Shown here piece after piece: positions 12,604 through 22,512 of a stretch of 64,000 bases of DNA (positions are counted from its first letter, which is position 1; the number at the start of each line of letters is the position of its first letter). The stretch covers positions 1 through 64,000 of the forward strand of contig NW_026463138.1 of the NCBI RefSeq assembly GCF_021730395.1, written 5' to 3'. Both the position numbers and the translations under genes were made by a program. Under the pieces are notes generated by a model that was not told where the DNA came from, ran no database searches, and was given only the letters and a program-made list of their open reading frames with translations. This stretch comes from Mercenaria mercenaria (Eukaryota; Mollusca; Bivalvia; Venerida; Veneridae).

Positions 12604-12741
12604 TGAAAGATAAAATTGCAAAACCTTTCTAGCTGCACGGACGAGTACTGGTGATTTTTCCTGCTCCTTTTGAACGATTCTGTCGGGCTGTTTTGTATCA
12701 AATGAAGCAAATTTTTGTTTTGTTCCTTCCGATTGAGCTTT
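12604..12741 (-). CDS. Candidate exon of the modular gene (Lys/Gln-rich)
   Basis: The minus-strand acceptor (CTTGTTGCAG) opens a frame starting KAQSEGTKQKF and continuing to VRAARK. Two donors fit, both in phase 0: GTTTTG after 39 codons (exon 12625-12741) or GTAGGA after 46 codons (12604-12741). Neither is a strong donor. The segment is charged and polar, like the neighbouring exons on this strand. Reading on past both donors the frame stays open to 12472, so a longer exon is also possible. Confidence 0.4.
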
Positions 12742-12859
12742 CTGCAACAAGATAATTTATCAAGAATTGCAAAACATCATCTGTGTATGTTTAACGTTAT
12801 AGAACTTCAGACCAAAATAAACTCATTCTAAGTGTTTTTATACGAAACAGGTTCCGCTA

Positions 12860-13815
12860 CCGACTATAATTCAGCAAGCCGTTGCCAGGCTTTATTAATT
12901 GTGTTTGTGATGTGTGCATTCCACTTGCAGTCTTCTGACAATGTTTGACCTAGATGGTTATGCGTACGTACAGGAAGTAACAAATCATGATCAAAATTCA
13001 GGTCAGGGTATACAGGTTTCGTCGTTTTTCTAGAGAAGGTGAGTGTCTCAGTTTTGGCAGGATTAAAAGCTACCAGTCTTAGGCCATTTCAGAACTGTTT
13101 CGATATATTGGTTTAAGGTTGCTCACGACGTAGCAGGATCATCGACAATAATGTACATACTAGTGTTGTCGGCAAACAGTCTCACATTTGAAAGAAAATC
13201 AAGAATAATGCCGTTTATTTAGGCAAGAAATTGAGCAGATCCGACGATAGAGCCTTGAGCGACACCAGCATTAATGGATGACAAATTAGACGACGAATTG
13301 GCAAATACCACTCTTTGCTTTCGAAGAGTGAGATACGATTTGAACCTCTGAAGTAAGGTATTAAAGCAACCAATTGTGAACGACTTTAAAAAAGAACACC
13401 ATCATGACATACTCGCTCAAAAGCATGTCGCAAAATACGATCCTTACTACTTTACCGACATCCATAGCCTTGCAAATGTTAACTCAAGCTGATTATTTGT
13501 GAAGTCAGAACGTACAAATCGTGAATCATGATAACTCCGAAGTATTTTATTTTGTGTAAGAACATCAAAAAAATGTATGTGTATATATCGTTCCATAAGC
13601 TCCCCAACACAACTAAGAAAAAATATTAGACGTTAGTTTTGAAGGTCGGATAAATTAGACTTTTCGTAAATTGGAGTAACATGTGCTAACTCCAGACTGA
13701 GCAAGGTACGATTTGGTAATAAGTTAATTAAAGAATGCAGCGAGTGGTGCAGGTAAGACGGAAGAGCTTTCTTTCATCAGCCTCGGACTGACCATGTCCG
13801 GACCACAGGCATTGG
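12860..13815 (-). mobile_element. Decayed LINE reverse-transcriptase fragment
   Basis: Reading the minus strand in several frames shows RT blocks in order: GPDMVSPRLMKES near 13795, RHAFERVCHDGVL near 13430 (the KAFD..DH block), GVAQGSIVG near 13255 and RLFADNTSMYI near 13170. The YADD-type catalytic motif reads FADN, so the second aspartate is lost. Many stops and frameshifts interrupt it. The order matches the CR1/Jockey group. It is old and inactive, and lies in an intron of the modular gene. Confidence 0.8.
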
Positions 13816-13904
13816 ATGGATTAATAGAATAACAAAGTGCTATTATCAAGACAAAAATCGCGGTAGAAGAAATACAGTGACTGTCCTATTATGACTGAAA
13901 GGTT

Positions 13905-14180
13905 ACATTGAAGTACTGAGTCCCGTTTAGCTCATGTCGCGTGTTTCCGTCGCATTGTCAAGTATCGACCGTCTACTTTTTTTCTAGGTCGACGCACGGC
14001 ACACTTTACGATGCACAAAACGAAAGATCAGCCGACACATCGCTGACAGTGCAACACGATAAGACGGTCGTCGACAAGATATGTTGACATTAATAACGCG
14101 GGTTTTGGTTTCGGCGCATTGTCGTGCGTCGAGTCACTTCGTCGACATGTCAATGCGAATCAAGAAAGACGGACGGGGTA
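13905..14180. repeat. CpG-rich block with GTCGAC words
   Basis: The block is conspicuously rich in CG (GTCGAC, GTCGCATTG, CGACGCACG) compared with A+T-rich flanks. The words recur on both strands, suggesting a diverged inverted-repeat element or satellite. No TIR boundary was resolved and no coding frame is recognised. Confidence 0.35.
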
Positions 14181-14948
14181 GAAAGTCTTTATTAACAATA
14201 AATCCGCTTAATGGGTGTGAATTCTACTCAATCTTTGTGTCCAAAGGCGTGATGGTAGTATGCATTTTAATACCGTTCATGAACAGGGTCAATCAGACAG
14301 AACCTGCAACTTCTTCTTTTTGATTATGTTGGGTGACGTGTCACTTTTCACCTTTTCTATTTGATGATGTCACTTCATTGTGATTTACTACTGTTCTAAC
14401 CTGAAATCTTCAGAAATTTATATCAAACATTCCGCGAATGGGTTGACCGTGAAATTTCAAATCCATTTGCACTGTGACATCTTTAAACATAAGGTATTAT
14501 AAAAATTATATTCATATTGTTATTATATTTAAGTCCATTTATGGAAATGTGACTTGTAGAAACGAAGAAACAACACAATAGTAACCTGTCTTATATATCC
14601 ACGGTTTCCTGACAGTTGTCCTTTCACATTCCACTAAAGCGTATGGATCATCCAAAGAGATACATGTGTTACTAACATAACTTGAGAAGGATCAATTTAA
14701 TTTACTTGTCGATTTATAAAGCTTGAAAAGGTAAAAAACGAAGTATTCAGACTGCGTTTTTCGTATAACACTTTGACTGAGACGTAAGTGAAACGTGTAA
14801 TATTGGTTTTCCAGTTGCTCTGCTTACTACAACGTAACGGCGAGATTATGTCGTTTATGAAATTTCCACACATGTATACGGGTTAGATGTAAGTCAATAT
14901 ATCTTGAGGACACAACAAATATTATTATGTGCATTATGTTTTACTTAC

Positions 14949-15146
14949 TTCCTTTCCGAATGTAACCTGCTGACTAGCTTTACCATGACCAAAGTCTGCC
15001 GTTGAAAAACCTACACTCTGGTCATTAGTACTCTCATCTGTTTGTATGGTTCTCTGATAATCGTATTTTCCCTGTTGCATTATACCTTTTGTTTCAGCAA
15101 TGCTATTGTTGACGTTCTCTTTTGACAAATGACCATTGTCTTCATT
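14949..15146 (-). CDS. Repeat-module exon A'
   Basis: Sixty-six open codons in phase 0-0 start NEDNGHLSKEN, end SQQVTFGKE and are followed by GTAAGT. It differs from exon A by a handful of residues, most polar (for example K to E near residue 10 and L to D near residue 29). The acceptor region reads TTTTCAGAG, so tandem AG acceptors exist. An upstream alternative 9 bp away keeps the frame. The open frame despite intron-level divergence from copy 1 suggests constraint, but I cannot compute a substitution ratio. Confidence 0.7.
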
Positions 15147-15651
15147 CTCTGAAAACTATAAAAAATAATGCAATTTCCTGACGCGTCATTTTTGAGTATC
15201 AACTTTTGTGTACGCAAAGTAATTAATCGTCATTTGCCTTCAAGAAAAAAGCTAACAAGAAAAGAATAAGAGAGACTATTCTCTCTTATATGTTCGGGTA
15301 TCAAGGACCTTTTACACTGATAAAACAATTAGTTTTCTTTGTTAGCTATATTGTGTTACCGAACAGATGGTCTTGATTTTAAAATTACTAACAATATTGT
15401 GAACCTATCAAATTAGATCACGTGTCAATTTGTAAAGCTTAAAACCATACACATGTTGTTTTTTTTTTGCATTACACGTGAACAGATATTCTAGTGAATC
15501 TGTAATATTTTTATCCCAAATGCAACATTTACTAGAATGAAACAGATAATATTATTTAAAATATATTCATTTATGTGTTCTATTCTTATGCAAGTCCATA
15601 TATCTTGCGGACACAAGAGATATATTTAAATATGCGTTTAAGTTCACTTAC

Positions 15652-15855
15652 CGCTCCAAACGTACTTTGTTGATTAGATTTCTCATCAGCAAAACCAGTC
15701 GTTGATAAACTTTTGCCATTAGTAATTGTTCCATAAGTAATTGCCATTGTTTGTGAGGGTCCTTGATAATCAGAGCTTCCATGTTGTATTATTTCTGTCG
15801 TGTCGGCAACTTTATCTTTTATGTTCTCTTTAGACAGTTGATCAGGGTCTTCATT
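15652..15855 (-). CDS. Repeat-module exon B'
   Basis: Sixty-eight open codons in phase 0-0 start NEDPDQLSKEN and end SNQQSTFGA, followed by GTAAGT. It is a close copy of exon B with a few replacements in the centre (around the ITN.. segment). It lies 703 bp from A' and 784 bp from exon C, consistent with a tandem array of about 0.7-0.8 kb units. A plus-strand frame at 15914-16270 lies in the adjacent intron and is a shadow. Confidence 0.7.
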
Positions 15856-16435
15856 CTGTGGCTGTTACAGAAAATGCATTGTGGGTACGTGCATGCCTTA
15901 ATGTTGCTAGTCTTTGAACATAAACGTAAGCAACATATCACCTGCACGTTTTGAAATTTGGATTTTCAAGCAAACTTGTAAAGTGTTAAATTGGTGCGAG
16001 TATGACTTTCTTTCAGTATTATGTTTTGAAGTTCATTCGTCGTCATTTGACGTGCAGAAAAGAGGAAAAAATAATGGACTAACTTGTCTGATATGTCTGG
16101 TTTGTCTTGAACTTCGTACTTTTGCATACCGAACAAATAATTTGATTTTAGAATCACTAGCATTGCTTTTGAACGATCAATTTGAAGTACTTCACATACC
16201 GATTTTTTTAAGGTTTTTAAGTACAGCTAACACATTAAGACAGTGTACTTTTGTATTTTACGCTGACTGATTTTTAGGGAAACTGTAATATTGATCTTGC
16301 TAATGCAACGCTAACTGTAATGTAACAGTGCGATTTTAACTTTTTACATGTCTACATTCTTCTGTATCATTTTATACAAGTCAATAACTCTTGCAGGCAT
16401 AGAAAATATTTGTGGATGCTTTTGAATTCACTTAC

Positions 16436-16630
16436 CATTTCGAATATACTTTGTTGTTTAAATTTCTCATTAGAACATTCAGTTGTTGAAAAATTTGTTT
16501 TTTGGCCATTAGTAATTTCAGTTGTTTGTGAGGATCCTTGATGATCGGAGCCTCCCTGTTGCGTTGTGCCAGTCATATCCCCAACTTCATGTTTGACGTT
16601 CTGTTGCGACAGCTTATCAGAGTCTTCATT
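16436..16630 (-). CDS. Repeat-module exon C
   Basis: Sixty-five open codons in phase 0-0 start NEDSDKLSQQN and end KQQSIFEM, then GTAAGT; the acceptor is CCGTAACCTCAG. It is the most diverged intact module, but keeps the NED start, the Q.G..DHQGSSQT centre and the QQ..F end. Its flanking introns resemble those of B' and D, so exon and intron were duplicated together. Confidence 0.65.
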
Positions 16631-17242
16631 CTGAGGTTACGGAAGAAATGCATCTTCATTATATGAACGTTTACTATGCCTACATTTAGTTAGTCCGTTA
16701 TATAAAAGTGGCATCATATAATTATAGTATTACCTAATTTACACATTTTGGTTTTACTGGCAAATTTTTGACATTAACAGTTAAATTGATGCAATGATAG
16801 CAATTCAGTGTTATCCTTTTACATTAGGTCTTATGTTCTGAAGTACACTTGAAAACATGTGCAATGTAGATAAGAGCTTAAATGAAGATACTGATCCGTC
16901 AAATTTGTCCTGACTGTCTTGATTTTGTACTTTTGGATACAGATAATGCCTTAGGGGTCCTTTTTTGTCTTTCAGAACAAATTACTTTTTATTTTACAAT
17001 CACTAACATGATTTTTGAACGATCTAAATAATTTACCTGTTTATTCTTAAAGCATAAGAACATGTACATAATTCGACTACGCTCTGGTATTACTCGTGGA
17101 CTTACGTTTTAGAGATACTGTCATTATTGATTAACTGTAGTGTAACAGTGCGATTAAATTTTAAAACATATCTACATTTATAGGCAAGTCCATATATCAC
17201 GCGGACACAGAAATATTTATGTATGCATTTAAGTTCACTTAC

Positions 17243-17310
17243 CACCGCAAACGTATTTTGTTGATTAGATATCTCATGAGCAAAGGTAGTCGGTAATAAT
17301 TTTGTAATCT
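17243..17310 (-). pseudogene. Repeat-module exon D, cut by a repeat insertion
   Basis: Only the 3' part of a module remains: coding ...FAHEISNQQNTFAV followed by GTAAGT, matching the end of exon B. At 17311 the homology stops where a sequence beginning GGGCCCGTATTCTTCAAGC starts. The 5' two-thirds of the exon with its acceptor is not found beyond it. This copy is therefore probably not spliced in as a normal module. Confidence 0.65.
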
Positions 17311-17390
17311 GGGCCCGTATTCTTCAAGCTCCTAAGTGAAAATATTCCCTAAGGGACTAACTAAGGGATAAGTTCCAAAGCATTTTGTGG
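17311..17390. mobile_element. Fragment of a GGGCC-ended repeat
   Basis: It begins GGGCCCGTATTCTTCAAGC and continues with CTAAGTGAAA, resembling the end of the TIR element at 28591-29008 (GGGCCGTATTCATAAAGC then CTTAAGT). No second end is recognised, so the right boundary is approximate. It interrupts exon D. Confidence 0.45.
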
Positions 17391-18109
17391 ACAATCGTCG
17401 AGATTTTTGATCCATTTAATCATGAAGTAGTTCAAAATTAATGAGTTTTCATTGTTCCGCCTACTATAGATTTCCCACATTCAAGGAGGCGGATCAAATA
17501 CCAAAACAGGGACTGCATTCAAGAAATAATGTGTGCAGTTTCCACTTTTTCTACTATGTAATAAACGGACCAAATAAATAAATATCAAATTGTATTTTTT
17601 AGCTTCTTTTCAATGCAAGCTTTACTTTCATAGTTCAAGTTTGACCTTTCTGCACTTTCACTCTCAATCAATTACCTCTACTGGTCTAAAAATAAACCAG
17701 GGTGCACTTACTTTTTCTCGTTTTATTTATACATGTAGTTGCTATAATTTTACCGTTAGATCATCACGAGTTAAACCTGCATATTATATTTTCATTGAAT
17801 AAGAATATAATATTGTGTTCTACAAACTACTCGATATGTGAGTCGTCTACTATGTATTTATAATAACTAAATTAAAATCTTCGAGCACTGGATCAACCGC
17901 CGTTTTGCTAAAGGTTGGCACTATCATGATCTTGTATTAAGTTGTAACAGACGTATACTTCTCGGTCATAAGTGAAGATAAGGCTAGCCAATGAATTCCA
18001 AGAGACTGTAGAAGGAGTGGTTTAGCTTACTTCAGAGAAAGGTTTTTGTTGCATTAACCTGTCAGTAAAATGAAATAGGGCCTTTAAACAATAAGTCGGT
18101 TATAGATAC
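17391..18109. other. No gene seen
   Basis: A+T-rich, probable intron. A 70-codon plus frame at 17590-17802 has no support. Confidence 0.4.
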
Positions 18110-18200
18110 ACTTATTGAAATTCTAATACATTAAGTTTTGCCTTCACTACGCTACGCTCCGTTTCGACAAACGTAATTGCATTAGAATTTCAATAAATGA
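18110..18200. repeat. Imperfect hairpin
   Basis: ATTGAAATTCTAATAC (about 18116-18131) and its inverted match GCATTAGAATTTCAAT (about 18178-18193) flank a short loop containing CACTACGCTACGCTCCG. It may be the remnant of a small foldback element. Confidence 0.55.
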
Positions 18201-18254
18201 TATTTAACCTATACTTAACGGAAAAATTGATGCAATTATAAAATAGAGAAAAGT

Positions 18255-18325
18255 GAAAACTTCACAGGTCGCTCAACACGACAAAAACGAAAATGTTGCA
18301 GGCTCGGTTTGATTGAGCCTGTTTC
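18255..18325 (-). repeat. Fragment of the dispersed repeat found at 43.9-45.0 kb
   Basis: The reverse complement reads GAAACAGGCTCAATCAAACC, GAGCCTGCAACATTTTCG, then GTCGTGTTGAGCGACCTG. The 3' parts of both copies near 44360-44425 and 44980-45040 have the same phrases. Only the end of the repeat is present here. Confidence 0.65.
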
Positions 18326-18496
18326 TAAAAAATATCAGTATACTATTATTATTGAGTATTACTTTTTATGTTAAGAGATACATTTATTGTCATGTGCCTT
18401 GTAAAGAAGAGACAAAATAAAGAAGATACTAATAAGTTTATATTGGACGTTTTACTTTTGCAAAATTATAAAGCAATTCGTTGTTTTGACAACTGA

Positions 18497-18716
18497 TCAT
18501 TGTTTGTTTGTTTTGGGTTTAACGCCGTTTTTCAACAGTATTTCAGTTATGTAACGGCGGGCAGTTAACCTAACCAGTGTTCCTGGATTCTGTACCAGTA
18601 CAGACCTGTTCTCCGCAAGTAACTGCCACCTTCCCCACATGAATATCAGAGGTGGAGGACGAATGATTTCAGACACAATGTCTTTTATCAAATCGTCACG
18701 GAGAACTCTTTATAAT
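18497..18716. repeat. Dispersed repeat (SINE-like)
   Basis: It starts TTTGTTTGTTTTGGGTTTAA followed by CGCCGTTTTTCAACAG, and runs to ATCGTCACGGAG. The GGTTTAACG end mirrors the TTAAACCC end of the SINE at 9428, so the two may share a 3' domain in opposite orientation. I recall this unit from bivalve genomes. The small minus frame inside it is not a gene. Confidence 0.5.
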
Positions 18717-19087
18717 TATCAAAAAGTTAATTCTATTAAATGTACATGTATGACTAGATGCTGTTAGTCCTTCAACTAAAAGTAAGCATTATATCGCAAA
18801 ACAGTTAAGTTCAACTTTAAAATTCAGCACACTGTTGTTTGAGTATTCTACGGCTATTATGTCAATTGCTTGGTAGAGAAGAGGCAAACAGAAGATAGCT
18901 AACCTGTCAATCTGACTAAAGTACATCTCCTATTACGCTTCGAATAGGACATGATAACGAGCTTTTGATAGCCTCGTTCTGACGACCCTTCGGCTAGCCA
19001 ATCTAAGGTTTACTTACAACATTTTGTAAGCTTAAAAAGCCTTGTTTTTTTTTAAAAAAATAACAATTCTTATATCGTAAAATATCA

Positions 19088-19165
19088 GATAGCCGGTTAG
19101 GTCAGTCGGCAGGGCACTTGCTTTGTAAGCGAGGGGTCCTTGGTCCGAGCCTGGATTGACTACAC
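19088..19165 (+). tRNA. tRNA-like sequence, probably a pseudogene or SINE head
   Basis: An A-box-like TTAGGTCAGTCGG and a degraded B box GGTCCGAGCC are spaced as in a tRNA. The anticodon loop reads TTTGTAA (TGT, Thr). The acceptor and T stems pair poorly and no poly-A or Pol III terminator context stands out, apart from the downstream TTTTTC. I favour a decayed tRNA-derived repeat over a working tRNA. Confidence 0.45.
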
Positions 19166-19436
19166 ATTTTTCTTACTCTTTGACATTCGAACAAGTCGTC
19201 TGATTGGTTCAAATAAAACAGATTTGCTAAAATAAAAATTGCAATATTGGAAATTTAACGCTAAGTACGTCCGACCGTCTCATGAAGGACCGATTCTAAA
19301 TTTTGCGATTATTTAGCTCAACAGTAACAATTACGGATAATCACAGTATTGCCAGACACTTAAGCATTATATTACTGTCGTTAAAGGATATAGATTGAAA
19401 AATGAATGGCATATTAGGGATTTATTTTCACTTCAT

Positions 19437-19538
19437 GTTACATTTGTACAAAACAGGCACCGTCACTATACTCAACATAATTTGTATGTTACATGTGTAC
19501 AAAGCAGGCACCCTCACTATACTCGACATAGTTTGTAT
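19437..19538. repeat. 51-bp tandem duplication
   Basis: 19437-19487 and 19488-19538 are direct copies starting GTTACAT and containing ACAAA.CAGGCACC, with four mismatches. It lies in noncoding sequence. Confidence 0.9.
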
Positions 19539-20024
19539 GTGCCCATGATATTCATTAGAACAACGAAGTAGATCACTAGTATCATTAATGGGATTTCAGT
19601 CAATTTGTTTCTTATCTAAATGCCAATATTTTAGCTAAATACTTCTCATTCACGTTATAGTTGTGTATGATCAAAACCCATAAAAAATCTTATTCCTCCG
19701 TTAATGTAAAAAGGATAGTTTAAACACGATTGGAACTGTTTGAGATGCGGAGAGTCAGGCCGATGGTACCAGAATGTTAATGGCAACTCTAGTTGTTACA
19801 TTCAGTTGCAGCCGGATCATGCAAGATAATGATGAAAACATTTTATCACAGTTTACTTGACGGACATAAATCAACAGATATTTATATATGAATGTGTTGA
19901 TCGTATAATTTCGGATTTCTGTAGACTGTTTCGTGTTTTAGTATCACTTTCTATATTTTGAAGTTCATTTAACGCTTCACTAACGAATGACGAACAAATC
20001 TTGCTAAAATGATTATTATTATCA

Positions 20025-20345
20025 TTATACCAGATTTATATAGCGCCCTTTTCATGATCAATTTCACGTTCAAAGGCGCTTTACATAGTTCAAATGCAGC
20101 CACACAGGGCGCATAATTCATCCTCTACTAGTACAGACACAGAGCGGTCAGCTAGAGGGACAGAGTGAGACAAATCCCCCGTAACAGAGAGATCAGAAAT
20201 CAGATACAGGCTTGTCCGGCTAACTTAGCCTAGCTCGTTGCGAATAGACAGCCTGGTTCTTTAACGTGCCCAGTGCATAACACTGATACACGCAAGGATT
20301 GCCTTGGTTCCTGACCAGTACACCTCACCGATTACTGGTTTATCA
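20025..20345. repeat. Dispersed repeat with AGCGCC...GGCGCT ends
   Basis: It begins ATACCAGATTTATATAGCGC, has an inverted GGCGCTTTACA nearby, and continues with TTCTTTAACGTGCCCAGTGC. I recall related sequences from many marine invertebrates, but the class is unknown to me. Noncoding. Confidence 0.5.
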
Positions 20346-21182
20346 TTTGAACAATAAAATGTCAGATTACTTTATTGATACCGAACACTAAGCATTAAAT
20401 TACCATCTTTAAAATTGTGCACTATAGGTTAAAATATGCACGGCAATTAGGGATTTGCTTTCACTCCATATTCAATGAGTGTAAAACAGGCCAACTCAAA
20501 ATATTCAATATAATAGTTGTTAGTCACAGGTTGTCTCCCTTTGGACAAAAGTTTTACATTGGGACAGTAAGCAGTAGAGTTCTTTTACCATTTAAGATAT
20601 ATATACTTCACGAGACACGATATTGTTAATTCATGGATGTTTCTATAGAAATAAAGTTTTTACGGGATTTCTTTTGCAAATTGGATAGGACAAATCAGTC
20701 CTGATTTATCAAAATGTAAATGACAAATTGTGGAAGATTAAAAATCGACATTTATATCAGTTGCAGACGTGTTAACAAGATAAAGTACAACATCCTATCG
20801 CAGATTTTCTCTCTTACATGAATTCTACAGATCTGTTTATCAAAAATTTTGCCGAATTAAATGTGTTTATGGTTTAAGCGTCATATCGTTACACATAATC
20901 TACACTTCCCGCCGAAAGATCGATTCATGTTATCGTGATTATTTGATTCATTATCTGAACAATACCAATGGCGAATATTGTAAGTCCGCATTCAGTTGCT
21001 ACTGTTTAAGGTTATAGGCTAAAGGCTATAGGTTGAAATATGCATGGCAGTAAGGGATTTGTTCAATGTGTACCACACAGCCAAATATATAATTCAAATA
21101 TTTGAGTATTAGGTATTATGTTTTGAAGTGTATCGATCGGAAAAAATCGTTTTAGAGAAGATACAAAAAGGAAGGTACTTAC

Positions 21183-21266
21183 CTGCCCAGGCTTTCTTAG
21201 GTTTGTTGTTTTTGCAAGTCCAGGTGGCTTTGGCAATAAAGGTGGCTTTCCAGCCCTTTGTCTAGC
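21183..21266 (-). CDS. Candidate proline-rich exon of the modular gene
   Basis: The minus-strand acceptor TTTCAATCAG is followed by 28 open codons starting ARQRAGKPPLLPKPPG and ending RKPGQ, then the strong donor GTAAGTACC. The exon is 84 bp, phase 0-0, matching the other exons of this strand. The KPPLLPKPP stretch has the PxxP spacing of SH3-binding peptides. That is a family-level expectation, not proof. No other domain is visible. The codons differ strongly in composition from the surrounding A+T-rich sequence, which supports coding. Confidence 0.55.
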
Positions 21267-22476
21267 CTGATTGAAATATATATATTGCATTTATTTATAT
21301 CTTAGTTTGAATGACATGGAATATCGATTTCAATAATCGGCTTAAACAAATCTGACCTTATATATTACATAAAAAGAGAAATAAATATATAAAATATAAA
21401 TATCAATTAGTGTAAGCAAAGTTCCAGTTTAATTTCACTGGCACTGGTTGAACTAATTCTAGCATAAACATTTTTGTGTGGAATTAGTAGTACGTAAGGA
21501 AATGAAACATCGGTGCAAAGTGAAAGCAACATCGGCCCGTACTAGTGTAACTGTAAAGCAAGCTCTGATAAGGATATTTTTCTCCCTTTGTATCTTGGAC
21601 TTGTAGCACTAGAAATACCATTATTTCACAATATACAAGACCTCTTGCAAAACACTTACTAGTATTTGGTTTGAAGAGGATAAGATGAAACTGGTTTTAG
21701 ACGGTACATACATTTATATTCAGTGGTAATTTTAAATTTCAGAGAAGATCATAAAGCATACACAAAAATCGACCATTAGTAAAACCTAAGGTTATATTGC
21801 CATCAACTAGGCATTTTATTACCAAAGTAGGACCACTCTTTGTTGACAGTAAATATAATAATGCAGCAATATTAAATCAAGGCTTTGTTTAAGTACGGAG
21901 GACATATGAAACTTTATGAAAGAGAAAGACATATTTGTTGTTGATCGATGATTTAAAATTTCTGGTTCTTTGTGGAATATATCGTTTCATCAGCTGGGAT
22001 GCAAGCGTTCATGACTTAAGGTACGAAACAGATGCCAGCTGATGATGCTAATTAACATCGTATGGTGGCAAGGTAATTATATCTTAATAAAAATTTGATT
22101 TCATAAGCTCACCAGCTAATGATCTTAACATGATGTTAAACTTTAATTTGTTGGACAAATCCAAATGCTCAAATTTAATAGAATTAATTTAAGTAGTTAA
22201 AATCTGCTTTTAGATTGACACTTTTGAAGTGTGCAATATAAAGTGTATGTAAAAATATGTATAAATAAGTGCTAACTAATTCTTCATTTAGGCTAGCACG
22301 TTGAAGTCAGTGTTTACAGTAATAGTAGTAAATCTAGATGTTAAAGTTTGTTTGCTGTATAATGCCTGCCACTCGAAATGAACTGAATCCCGGACTTCAT
22401 GTCCTACAATGTCAGAAAAAAAAATATGATACTGGACGTTCACAGTTCGTCAAAGATGTGAAAACGCGAGTCTTCC

Positions 22477-22479
<3 letters not shown>
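21267..22479. other. No gene seen
   Basis: Probable intron, A+T-rich, with no supported exon or repeat. Confidence 0.4.

Positions 22480-22510
<31 letters not shown>
22480..22510. repeat. Poly(A) run of 31
   Basis: A pure A tract. It could be the tail of a retroposed sequence, but the upstream segment is not recognised. Confidence 0.95.

Positions 22511-22512
<2 letters not shown>

Larger units (their letters stand above)
14466..15926 (-). repeat. Segmental duplication, copy 2
   Basis: This is the partner of 3826-5237, same orientation, containing exons A' and B'. It merges to the right into further, more diverged units (exons C and D with similar introns). The A-B pair was therefore probably copied from, or back into, a longer tandem exon array. 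Confidence 0.85.
19330..21100. repeat. Diverged tandem units of intronic sequence
   Basis: Related phrases recur at about 19400, 20425 and 21025 (for example GGTTGAAATATGCATGGCAG, then AGGGATTT). A second shared segment (CAGTTGCAG...) lies near 19805 and 20760. The copies are old. Similar phrases (TATGTTTTGAAGT) also occur in the introns of exons B' and C, so the duplicating unit may have spread through the gene. No module exon is detected inside. Confidence 0.45.

Noticed and set aside
15914-16270. 118-codon plus-strand frame
   Set aside because: It lies in duplicated intron sequence antisense to the module gene, and the related introns do not keep the frame.
19088-19165. Functional tRNA-Thr(TGT)
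   Set aside because: Stem pairing is too poor and the B box is degraded, so it is kept only as a tRNA-like remnant.
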